A stretch of DNA of 6,808 bases from Methylomarinum sp. (lineage in GTDB: Bacteria; Pseudomonadota; Gammaproteobacteria; Methylococcales; Methylomonadaceae), in NCBI GenBank assembly GCA_013139755.1, contig WTAG01000506.1, forward strand, positions 1 to 6,808, written 5' to 3'. The notes under the pieces are model-generated. The model ran no database searches. It was given only the letters and a program-made list of their open reading frames with translations, and was not told the origin of the DNA. Shown here piece by piece: positions 1 through 6,532 of the stretch (its first letter is position 1; each line of letters begins with the position of its first letter). Both the position numbers and the translations under genes were made by a program.

Positions 1-453
1 AAAGATATTCATCTGCCCGAAGTGATGGGCTGGTGGCCACCGGCAATCGGTTGGTGGATAGTGGCTATTTTAGTGCCTTTGTCATGCCTGTTGATGATTT
101 GGTTGTATAAACGTATCACTCGTAAAACCGCATTAAAAGCAGCAAAGAAATTATTGTTAAGCATCAAGCAAGATAGCGCGCTAGAAGATGATGATAAATT
201 AAAGCAACTTTCTGAATTAGTCCGTCGCGTGGCGATCAGCATTTCGCCAAGAGCAGAGGTCGCCAGTTTAACGGGACAAGCCTGGCTGACATATTTAGAT
301 AACTCAGTAAAAGGCACACCGTTTACTCAAGGTGTCGGTGCTGTTTTTGCTGATGCGCATTATCGGCATGCCCCGCATCCCGATTTAGACATGTCCCAAT
401 TAATGACACTTTGTGAAAAGTGGCTTTCAGCTCAAAAAGAACCTAAAAGATGA
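1..453 (+). CDS. DUF4381 domain membrane protein, 5' partial
   Basis: The reading frame is open from the first base of the window. The residues before the first ATG (position 22), KDIHLPEV, fit the family's N-terminal pattern (a short L-R-D-I-H-L-P-E-P stretch before the WWPPAPGWW motif), so that ATG is internal and the true start lies upstream. 150 codons are visible; the family is about 150-170 residues, so only a few are missing. After the W-W-P-P-A-I-G-W-W motif comes one membrane segment (about nt 50-115), then a basic, mainly helical cytoplasmic part with the family's conserved R-R-V-A and P-R-A-E-V-A-S-L-T-G segments around nt 223-280. DUF4381 proteins are found between DUF58 and VWA genes of MoxR/Bat operons; their biochemical role is unknown. 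The stop overlaps the batA start as ATGA (450-453), pointing to translational coupling. Family identity is strong; function is not known. Confidence 0.9.
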   Translation, partial: KDIHLPEVMGWWPPAIGWWIVAILVPLSCLLMIWLYKRITRKTALKAAKKLLLSIKQDSALEDDDKLKQLSELVRRVAISISPRAEVASLTGQAWLTYLDNSVKGTPFTQGVGAVFADAHYRHAPHPDLDMSQLMTLCEKWLSAQKEPKR

Positions 454-1439
454 TTCATTTCGAATGGCCATTACTTATATTGGCTCTCCCTCTTCCTTTG
501 CTTGTGCGTTGGTTCGTCCCCGCTGATTTGCCTGTTGAACAAACGGCATTGAAAGTACCTTTTTTAGAGGATTTTGTTAGCGTAGAGGCCACCACAACAG
601 TCAGTTCCAGCAATCAATGGCGCTTATGGTTAGCAATGGTCGCTTGGTTGTTGTTGGTTGTTGCTTGCATGCGGCCGCAATGGATGGGCGAACCGATAGA
701 GCAAGCTATTAGTGGACGCGATTTAATGTTGGCTGTGGATGTATCAGGCAGTATGGATGAAAAGGATTTCGTCATTAATAATAAAGCGGTTGACAGGTTG
801 GTTGCGACTAAGGCTGTTGCCAGCGGCTTTATTAACCGTCGGGTAGGGGACAGAATTGGCTTAGTGTTATTTGGCACTACGGCTTATTTACAAACACCTT
901 TAACATTTGACCGGAACACCGTTATTACCTTATTAAATGAAGCGTTTATTGGTATTACCGATAATGAACCAGCGACTTCAATTGGTGATGCGATTGGCTT
1001 GGCGGTTAAGCGATTAAGAAAACAACAGGCAGAAAGCCGAGTGTTAGTCTTACTGACAGATGGCGCTAATACTGCAGGTGCGGTAACACCGCTTAAAGCC
1101 GCCGACTTGGCTGCAGATAATGATTTAAAAATTTATACGATAGGTATTGGTGCAGATGAAGTGATAGAACGAACATTTTTTGGTACCCGCAAGCGTAATC
1201 CATCGGTAGATTTGGATGAGAAAACTTTAAAAGCGATTGCAGAAAAAACCGGTGGACGTTATTTCAGAGCAAGAAATACACAAGAGTTGGATCAAATTTA
1301 TCAGTTACTGGATGCCTTGGAACCAGTGGAAAAAGATAAGCAATATTTTCGACCCAAAGCAGAGCTTTATTATTGGCCGCTGGCGTTTGCTTTAGGGTTT
1401 GCAGGTGTTATTAGTGTGAGTCGTTTGAGGTGGTCATGA
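450..1439 (+). CDS. batA: BatA-like membrane VWA protein
   Basis: A 329-residue protein with the BatA layout: two N-terminal membrane segments (about residues 4-22 and 57-77), a von Willebrand factor A domain (about 90-290) and a C-terminal membrane segment (about 307-324). The metal-ion-dependent adhesion site is intact: D97-x-S99-x-S101, a Thr in the Q-T-P-L-T segment (148-152) and D204 in L-L-T-D-G. The VWA domain should therefore bind a divalent cation and a protein partner, as in other MIDAS proteins. Flanking membrane segments place the domain on one side of the inner membrane, taken to be the periplasm in Bat models. The start ATG overlaps the DUF4381 stop (ATGA) and has only a weak purine stretch before it, so it probably relies on coupling; the stop overlaps the next start in the same way. 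Bat proteins were named for aerotolerance in Bacteroides; in Proteobacteria they are linked to envelope stress, with no agreed molecular role. Confidence 0.92.
   Translation: MIHFEWPLLILALPLPLLVRWFVPADLPVEQTALKVPFLEDFVSVEATTTVSSSNQWRLWLAMVAWLLLVVACMRPQWMGEPIEQAISGRDLMLAVDVSGSMDEKDFVINNKAVDRLVATKAVASGFINRRVGDRIGLVLFGTTAYLQTPLTFDRNTVITLLNEAFIGITDNEPATSIGDAIGLAVKRLRKQQAESRVLVLLTDGANTAGAVTPLKAADLAADNDLKIYTIGIGADEVIERTFFGTRKRNPSVDLDEKTLKAIAEKTGGRYFRARNTQELDQIYQLLDALEPVEKDKQYFRPKAELYYWPLAFALGFAGVISVSRLRWS
1427..1432 (+). promoter_or_regulatory. ribosome binding site deciding the batB start
   Basis: GAGGTG lies inside the last codons of batA. Its GAGG core sits five bases before the ATG at 1436. 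A GTG two codons further upstream (1430) is in the same frame but overlaps this site, so it cannot be served by it. This supports ATG 1436 as the start and gives an ATGA overlap (1436-1439) identical to the one at the start of batA. Confidence 0.75.
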
Positions 1440-3211
1440 ATTTAGCAGAATTTCATTTTATTAGACCGTATTGGTTATTAGCCTTCATTCCGGCAATTAC
1501 AATTACTGTTTTGCTGTTAAGAAATAAATTAAACCAAGGAAACTGGTCTAATGTCTGTGATGCAGAACTATTGCCTTTTGTGTTGCAAGAAAAGCCGGTT
1601 AATCGGAGTCACTGGGTGTTATCAGCGACAGCATTGGCGAGTTTATTAACGATTATTGCTTTAGCAGGCCCTACATGGGAGCGCTCGCTATCGCCTGTGT
1701 TTAGGAATGATGCGGCATTAGTGATTGCATTGGATTTATCCCGTTCTATGGATGCGGGTGATATAAAGCCCAGTCGATTAAGTCTGGCGCGTTATAAAAT
1801 CGCCGATATTTTAAAGCAACGTAAAGACGGCCAAACCGCTTTAATTGTGTATGCCGGTGATGCGTTTATTGTTACGCCATTAACAGAAGATACCGAAACC
1901 ATTGCCAGTCAAATATCGGCTTTAACCACCGGAATTATGCCCAGCCAAGGCAGTAATACGGCTCTGGCATTAGAAAAAGCTGTCGAACTATTAAAGCAAG
2001 CAGGCTTACAAAAAGGCGAAATTTTATTAATCACCGACGGGGCTGATTTAGATAACACGCTGGATACGGTTAAATCGCTTAAAGGCTATCATTTATCTGT
2101 TTTAGGAGTAGGGACTCACGAAGGCGCGCCGATTAAAGCTTCTGGAGGTGACTTTATTAAAGACCAGCAGGGCAATATCGTCGTGCCTAAGCTTAATGAA
2201 AGTGATTTATCTCAATTGGCAAGTGTAGGCGGTGGGGTTTATCGGCGAATCAGTAATGATGATGGCGATATTGAGGCTTTGCTAAGTGCCTTGGATAGTC
2301 CGGTAGAAAAACAAGAATCTGCCGATAATAATTTGTTGATAGATCAATGGAAAGAACAGGGCCCTTGGTTATTATTAGCTGTTTTACCACTCGCCGCATT
2401 AAGTTTCAGAAAGGGCTTGTTGTCTCTGGCATTGCTTTGTTTATTGCCTTTTCCTAAGCCCAGTTATGCAATGGAATGGAATGAATTATGGACAACAAGG
2501 AATCAACAGGCGCAACAAGCATTTAAGCAAGAAAATTATCAACAAGCTACGGAACAGTTTGATAATCCACAATGGAAGGCTGCCTCGCAATATAAAGCCG
2601 GACAATATCAACAAGCTGCAGAGCTATTAAAAGATGACTCTTCGGCAGAAGGGCTTTATAACTTAGGTAATGCACTGGCAAAAGCAGGACAGTTAGCTGA
2701 GGCAAAAACAGCATATGAAAAGTCCTTAGAAATCAACCCTGCGAATGAAGATGCTAAATATAATAAAGAACAAGTCGAAAAACAGTTAGAAAAACAACAG
2801 CAACAGGATCAGCAGCAAGGTGATGACAAGAAAGAGTCTGAATCGGATGATTCTGAGAAACAAGATAAAAAGGGCGATAAGCGGGGTGATGACTCTGAAC
2901 AATCAGGTGAGCCTGATAAATCAGAGAAAGATTCTGATTCAGAGCAGGAGTCTAAACCTTCAGAACAAGATAAGGCGGATGAAGAATCTGATAAAACAGA
3001 AGAACAATCAGCGCAAGAGCAGCAACAGCAAGAAGCTAAAGAAACTGAATCATCACAAGCGGCAGAGTCATCCGAATATGATGAATCAGAACAAGCCAAG
3101 GAACAATGGCTTAATAGCATTCCAGATGATCCCGCAGGCTTGTTAAAACGTAAGTTTAAATATCAATATGGTCAGCAAGGTCGTAAGAGTAATAATAATC
3201 AAGCTTGGTAA
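1436..3211 (+). CDS. batB: BatB-type VWA protein fused to TPR (BatC) region
   Basis: A 591-residue protein from ATG 1436. Order of parts: membrane segments at about 11-28 and 58-78; VWA domain (about 88-295) with an intact MIDAS (D100-x-S102-x-S104, T147/T150 region, D201 in I-T-D-G); a hydrophobic stretch at about 309-324; a second one (R325-A345) that resembles a cleavable signal peptide ending S-Y-A; a TPR region whose clearest repeat is about 405-438 (Y-N-L-G-N-A to S-L-E-I-N-P); a roughly 100-residue Gln/Glu/Asp/Lys/Ser-rich linker (about 450-555); and a conserved tail, Q557-W-L-N-S-I-P-D-D-P-A-G-L-L-K-R-K-F (to 574), seen at the end of many BatB/C proteins. This corresponds to BatB and BatC joined in one chain, common in Gammaproteobacteria. 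The TPR part is expected to act as scaffold for the Bat complex. Translation is probably coupled to batA. Identity is strong; topology of the middle section is uncertain. Confidence 0.92.
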   Translation: MNLAEFHFIRPYWLLAFIPAITITVLLLRNKLNQGNWSNVCDAELLPFVLQEKPVNRSHWVLSATALASLLTIIALAGPTWERSLSPVFRNDAALVIALDLSRSMDAGDIKPSRLSLARYKIADILKQRKDGQTALIVYAGDAFIVTPLTEDTETIASQISALTTGIMPSQGSNTALALEKAVELLKQAGLQKGEILLITDGADLDNTLDTVKSLKGYHLSVLGVGTHEGAPIKASGGDFIKDQQGNIVVPKLNESDLSQLASVGGGVYRRISNDDGDIEALLSALDSPVEKQESADNNLLIDQWKEQGPWLLLAVLPLAALSFRKGLLSLALLCLLPFPKPSYAMEWNELWTTRNQQAQQAFKQENYQQATEQFDNPQWKAASQYKAGQYQQAAELLKDDSSAEGLYNLGNALAKAGQLAEAKTAYEKSLEINPANEDAKYNKEQVEKQLEKQQQQDQQQGDDKKESESDDSEKQDKKGDKRGDDSEQSGEPDKSEKDSDSEQESKPSEQDKADEESDKTEEQSAQEQQQQEAKETESSQAAESSEYDESEQAKEQWLNSIPDDPAGLLKRKFKYQYGQQGRKSNNNQAW

Positions 3212-3312
3212 CTCATAGTGGTTGAGTCTTATAGCTAAATAATATTCCTAAAGTCTGCTCTATAGTATTCGTAAGAAGAACTAACCAGTAAAAATAATAA
3301 GGTGCAACATTA

Positions 3313-4998
3313 ATGTATAACAAAGGTAACTATAAAATGAGATATTTTCTATTGTCTTTTATTTTATTGTTGAGTGGCATTCAGTCGGTATTTGCCACAG
3401 AAATTAAAACCAGCATAGATCGCAATCCTGTCAATATTGATGAATCATTTCAGATAACTTTTACAGCGACTGAATCACCAGATGACTCCCCTGTCTTTTC
3501 TGTCTTGGAAAAGAACTTTGAGATATTAAACCAAAGTCAGAGTAGTAACTCCTCATGGGTTAATGGCAAATCAAGCAAAAGTATTCAATGGGTATTGAAT
3601 GTCATGGCCAAGCAGACCGGTAAATTATTGGTGCCGCCTGTGCCTTTTGGTAATGATGTCAGTCAGCCAGTGTCAATTGTAGTAACTGAAGGAGCCACGG
3701 TTAATCAGCAGCATAATGAAGATTTGTTTTTAGAAGTAGAAGCAACACCCGAAACTGTCTTTGTGCAATCCCAGGTTTTATATACATTGCGGGTGTATAG
3801 TCGTGTGCGAATTTCACAAGCCAGTTTAAATGAACCAAAAGTGGCAGATGCACTGATAGAAAAACTGGAAGAAGACAAGAATTATAATACCCAACTGAAT
3901 GGTGTTGACTATGTGGTGATTGAAAGAAAATACGCTATTTTTCCTCAAAAAAGCGGTGTCATCACTATTGATCCTTTAGTTTTAACCGCCAATGTTGCGA
4001 GCAATGCACGACAGCGTTTTAATAGTTTTTTTAGTCAACAAGTGACGCAAACCAAAAGAGTGATGTCTAATGCGGTGACGCTTAATGTAAAAGCAGCTCC
4101 GGCAGAATTTACAGGCAAAAGATGGCTTCCGGCAGAGCACCTTTATCTAGAGGAGAAATGGTCGGGTGATACTGAAAACATGGTATTAGGTGAACCTTTA
4201 ACACGAACATTAACCTTACTTGCAAAAGGTGCAACCGTTGCCCAGTTGCCTGAAATGCAGGGTGCTTCGGCAGTCTCCGGCTTAAAAACCTACCCTGATC
4301 AGCCGCTATTAAAAGAAAAAAAACAGGCTGATGGATTAATTTCACTACGGGAAGAAAAAATTGCTTATATTGCATCCAGGGCTGGGAGTGTAACTTTACC
4401 TGCAATAGAAATTCCCTGGTTTAATACGAAAACACAAGCTATGGAGGTCGCACGTATTCCAGCAAGAACAGTCACCGCCATTGCTTCAGCTCAGTCACAA
4501 GCCAGTGCGCCTGAGATCGCTGCACCGGTAGAGTTAAAAACACCTGCTGCAGAACCGATTATTCGAACAGTAGAAAATAAATTCTGGATGTACGTCTCTA
4601 TTGGCTTAGTTATAGGCTGGTTGTTAACGGTCATTTTGTTGCTGAGTAAGCCTAAGCAAAAGCAACAGCCTAAACCGATTGATAACAAAGCCATTAAACT
4701 TAAAGAAACGGTTAAAGCATTAAAACAAGCCTGTGCAGAGAATAATCCTTTAGCAGCTAAAGATGCTTTATTAGCTTGGGGAAAGATTAAATTTAACAGC
4801 CATAATTTATCAGAAGTTGCAGACCAAAGTGAGGCGCGGCTAAGAGATGAGATATATTTATTAAGCCAAAGCCTATACGCAAATCAGCCAACATCATGGC
4901 AAGGTAAAAAATTATTCCAGTTTTTTACAGAAAGCAATGTGCGTAAAAAGATAGCTAAAAAAACAGATGATGCATTGGAGCCGCTTTATAAGGTGTAG
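3313..4998 (+). CDS. batD: BatD-like protein (oxygen tolerance family)
   Basis: 561 residues from the first ATG. A hydrophobic N-terminal segment ending V-F-A before T-E-I-K reads as a signal peptide. A long beta-rich region follows, starting with the BatD-typical D-R-N-P-V-x-I-x-E-S-F stretch (near residue 36) and the V-P-P-V-P-F segment, with Ig-like repeats. A single membrane helix (about 424-446) leads to a basic, helical cytoplasmic tail of about 115 residues. The layout and operon position match BatD, thought to be the large periplasmic part of the Bat complex. Two starts are possible: ATG 3313 with AAGG at 3299-3302, and ATG 3337 with AAAGG at 3322-3326, both at a 10-base spacing. The second gives a more compact signal peptide (M-R-Y-F-L-L-S-F) and 553 residues; the sequence does not settle the choice. 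It is 101 bp downstream of batB/C, unlike the overlapping genes before it. Confidence 0.9.
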   Translation: MYNKGNYKMRYFLLSFILLLSGIQSVFATEIKTSIDRNPVNIDESFQITFTATESPDDSPVFSVLEKNFEILNQSQSSNSSWVNGKSSKSIQWVLNVMAKQTGKLLVPPVPFGNDVSQPVSIVVTEGATVNQQHNEDLFLEVEATPETVFVQSQVLYTLRVYSRVRISQASLNEPKVADALIEKLEEDKNYNTQLNGVDYVVIERKYAIFPQKSGVITIDPLVLTANVASNARQRFNSFFSQQVTQTKRVMSNAVTLNVKAAPAEFTGKRWLPAEHLYLEEKWSGDTENMVLGEPLTRTLTLLAKGATVAQLPEMQGASAVSGLKTYPDQPLLKEKKQADGLISLREEKIAYIASRAGSVTLPAIEIPWFNTKTQAMEVARIPARTVTAIASAQSQASAPEIAAPVELKTPAAEPIIRTVENKFWMYVSIGLVIGWLLTVILLLSKPKQKQQPKPIDNKAIKLKETVKALKQACAENNPLAAKDALLAWGKIKFNSHNLSEVADQSEARLRDEIYLLSQSLYANQPTSWQGKKLFQFFTESNVRKKIAKKTDDALEPLYKV

Positions 4999-5165
4999 GT
5001 GCATCCGGGCCTCGGGCGCGATTATTAACTCAGGTTTAAGCTGATTAATTTGAATTTAGTCACACTTCAATCTTACATTGGAAGGCCGTTGTTGCCCCCA
5101 CAATAGATATAGGGAAAATGGATGTTAGTTGTATTAGCGTCGAGATTTCCTTTATTAAGAACAGT
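4999..5165. other. intergenic gap between convergent genes
   Basis: This is 167 bp between the batD stop and the cyclase stop. A short GC-rich patch (about 5004-5022) stands out against the AT-rich surroundings but gives only a 3-bp stem. No hairpin followed by a T-run was found for either gene. Short open frames here have no recognisable protein content. Confidence 0.5.
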
Positions 5166-6155
5166 TTAAGTATAAACAGCATTCCGGCCAGATTTTTTTG
5201 ATTTGTACATGGCTTGATCAACACGTATCGTGAAACGCATTGAAGACTCATCTTTATGTAACTGAGCCACTCCAAAACTTGAAGTTACGTTTAGTTTTTC
5301 GTTTATAGGTGTATCAGCAACTAATGCCCTTAGTTTTTCTGCAACACCCTTGGCGTCCTCTAATGCGGTGTTTGGCAATACAACCATCAGCTCATCGCCA
5401 CCCCAACGAGCCAGTAGATCTATCTCTCGAATACTGGTTTTAATTAATTGAGTGAGCTTAATTAAAACCAAATCACCTGTAGCATGACCATACAGGTCGT
5501 TAACTTGTTTAAAATGATCAATGTCAATTGAAATAATAGACAGTGGTTCACTAAACCTTTGGGCGCGCTCTACCTCACGATTCAACACTTTCTCAAAGTG
5601 ATACCTGTTTGATATTGATGTTAACGAATCTGTGGTTGCTAATCTCTGGGCTTCCAAAACCTTCATTTCTAGCTCATGATTAATTTTAATCAACGCCTTG
5701 GTGCGTTCATCAATCAAATCCTCTAGTGACTTATTTTTGAGTTTAAATTGCTCTAATAACAATTTTTCAGCGTTAATATCCCGATGAGCACCAATCATTC
5801 TTATTACATTGCCATCATCACTCCATTCGACCACTTTCCCTCGGTCTTCTATCCAAATATATTCTCCTTGCTTTGTGCGGCAACGGTATTGAATATTATA
5901 GTCTTTAGATTTTTGAGTAATGTATGCATCAAAGTGTTCCATCACACGATCAAAATCATCTTCGTGAATAACGCTTTCCCAGGTAAGCACTGTATTCTCA
6001 AGTGAGTGTATGTCATAGCCAAGCATGATATACCAGCCAGGACTTCTATATACATAACCAGTGATAGCATTCCAATCCCAAATACCATCACTTATAATTT
6101 CAAGCGTAGTTGCTAAAGACTGTTCACTCATTACTGGAATCATTACTTGCTTCAT
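5166..6155 (-). CDS. PAS-GGDEF diguanylate cyclase
   Basis: A 329-residue cytoplasmic protein with no membrane segment or signal peptide. A PAS fold with PAC tail fills about 15-129 (G-I-W-D-W-N near 24-29; the R-T-K-Q-G-E-Y-I-W-I-E-D-R-G strand region 93-106; H-R-D-I-N 124-128). A predicted coiled coil with D-E-R-T-K-A-L covers about 131-170, and a GGDEF domain 172-329. GGDEF residues aligned to PleD: metal Asp D211, guanine contacts N219 and D228, signature G252-G253-D254-E255-L256, and an RxxD inhibitory site R243/D246 exactly five residues before the signature. It should therefore make c-di-GMP from two GTP with product inhibition, controlled by an unknown PAS input. Leu in place of Phe at signature position five is uncommon. 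Start 6155 is chosen because GAGG (6163-6166) lies seven bases upstream; in-frame ATGs at 6143 and 6131 lack this. The gene converges on batD and diverges from the binding-protein gene, so it is probably a single-gene transcript. Confidence 0.93.
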   Translation of the reverse strand: MKQVMIPVMSEQSLATTLEIISDGIWDWNAITGYVYRSPGWYIMLGYDIHSLENTVLTWESVIHEDDFDRVMEHFDAYITQKSKDYNIQYRCRTKQGEYIWIEDRGKVVEWSDDGNVIRMIGAHRDINAEKLLLEQFKLKNKSLEDLIDERTKALIKINHELEMKVLEAQRLATTDSLTSISNRYHFEKVLNREVERAQRFSEPLSIISIDIDHFKQVNDLYGHATGDLVLIKLTQLIKTSIREIDLLARWGGDELMVVLPNTALEDAKGVAEKLRALVADTPINEKLNVTSSFGVAQLHKDESSMRFTIRVDQAMYKSKKSGRNAVYT

Positions 6156-6162
6156 GCAAAGG

Positions 6163-6166
6163 CCTC
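6163..6166 (-). promoter_or_regulatory. ribosome binding site of the cyclase gene
   Basis: On the minus strand GAGG lies seven bases before the ATG at 6155, which is good spacing. It supports this start over the two in-frame ATG codons four and eight codons later. Confidence 0.7.
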
Positions 6167-6210
6167 AGTTCGTAATATTAGAAAATGGGAAGTTAGTCTT
6201 ATAAGCAATA

Positions 6211-6227
6211 AAATCATAGCATGATTT
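6211..6227. repeat. inverted repeat over the cyclase -10 region
   Basis: Perfect 7-bp arms AAATCAT and ATGATTT are separated by AGC. The repeat fully contains the candidate extended -10 of the cyclase gene. A repeat of this size at this place could be an operator for a dimeric regulator. It is AT-rich, so chance is a real alternative. Confidence 0.35.
6213..6221 (-). promoter_or_regulatory. candidate extended -10 promoter for the cyclase gene
   Basis: On the minus strand the sequence TGCTATGAT matches an extended -10 (TGn then TATGAT, five of six to TATAAT). No good -35 is present 16-18 bases upstream, which is usual for extended -10 promoters. Transcription would start near 6206, giving a leader of about 50 bases before ATG 6155. 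Confidence 0.35.
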
Positions 6228-6265
6228 AATTTATCACCTTCTTAGATAGGTTTTCAACATTCACT

Positions 6266-6504
6266 ATGCTCAGCTTACTTGGCTGTAACAAGCCTTAAGT
6301 TTTATTTTTCCTTAAAACCCAGTCTGTTATTAATAATATAAATGAAGATGCTGACATTAACCTTGCAAAAAATAGCTATAAATATCATTTGGTTATAGGA
6401 GAAAGGTTCATTTTGCCGCTAAAGACGGTAGTATTCTTGAGTATGCTGGAAATATTAAACTAGAATTTGCCGCGATGAGTACAATGAATTATTATCAAGT
6501 GTAA
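6266..6504 (+). pseudogene. possible decayed small lipoprotein gene
   Basis: Three protein-like pieces lie in order. First, ATG 6266 opens MLSLLGCNKP, a lipobox-like L-L-G-C near a start, ended by TAA at 6296-6298. Second, in the same frame past that stop, an open stretch (6299-6409) includes DADINLAKNSYKYHLVIGER. Third, after a shift of frame near 6409, the stretch to TAA 6502-6504 includes AAKDGSILEYAGNIKLEF and ends N-Y-Y-Q-V. Read through one stop and one frameshift, these form a lipoprotein-like chain of about 79 residues. No family was recognised and no ribosome binding site is clear before 6266. It could be a dead gene or an accident of AT-rich sequence; the mix of charged, aromatic and glycine residues in pieces two and three favours a former gene. 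Confidence 0.35.
6467..6495 (+). promoter_or_regulatory. candidate sigma70 promoter for the binding-protein gene
   Basis: TTGCCG (6467-6472, four of six to the -35 consensus) and TATTAT (6490-6495, five of six to the -10) are separated by the optimal 17 bases. The start of transcription would be near 6501-6503, about 30 bases before ATG 6533. It lies in the 3' end of the decayed gene, consistent with that stretch no longer coding. Confidence 0.4.
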
Positions 6505-6530
6505 TCACCAAAGGATTAAGGTAATTACAC
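6499..6530 (+). repeat. interrupted inverted repeat at the binding-protein gene start
   Basis: Arms GTGTAAT (6499-6505) and ATTACAC (6524-6530) are perfect complements. Inside them, after one C/A mismatch (6506/6523), ACC (6507-6509) pairs with GGT (6520-6522), leaving a 10-base loop. The repeat ends two bases before ATG 6533, and its second half contains the GG of the AAGG ribosome binding site (6518-6521). It also spans the predicted transcription start. It may act as a DNA operator, or as an RNA stem hiding the ribosome binding site if transcription begins upstream. Confidence 0.45.
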
Positions 6531-6532
6531 AC

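Noticed and set aside
9..317. Open frame on the minus strand opposite the DUF4381 gene
   Set aside because: It has no family features and is fully covered by a gene of recognised family on the other strand.
1430..1432. GTG as the batB start
   Set aside because: It falls inside the GAGGTG ribosome binding site; the ATG at 1436 is well spaced and gives the same ATGA overlap as the preceding junction.
2809..3146. Open frames on both strands across the batB/C linker (Ser/Cys-rich on minus, Asn/Lys-rich on plus)
   Set aside because: Their composition is a by-product of the repetitive linker codons; no start signals or domain-like content.
3211..3227. Stem ACTCA/TGAGT just after the batB/C stop as a terminator
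   Set aside because: Only five AT-rich-to-mixed pairs with a 7-base loop and no T-run after it.
5040..5165. Possible gene remnant in the convergent gap
   Set aside because: Short open stretches exist in several frames, but none shows a motif, start signal or consistent protein-like composition.
5784..6005. Plus-strand open frame with hydrophobic residues inside the cyclase gene
   Set aside because: It lies opposite the PAS domain, which is clearly coding on the minus strand; no ribosome binding site or family likeness.
6281..6315. GGCT/AGCC stem followed by a T-rich stretch as a terminator
   Set aside because: A four-pair stem is too weak, the T stretch is interrupted, and no plus-strand gene ends just before it.
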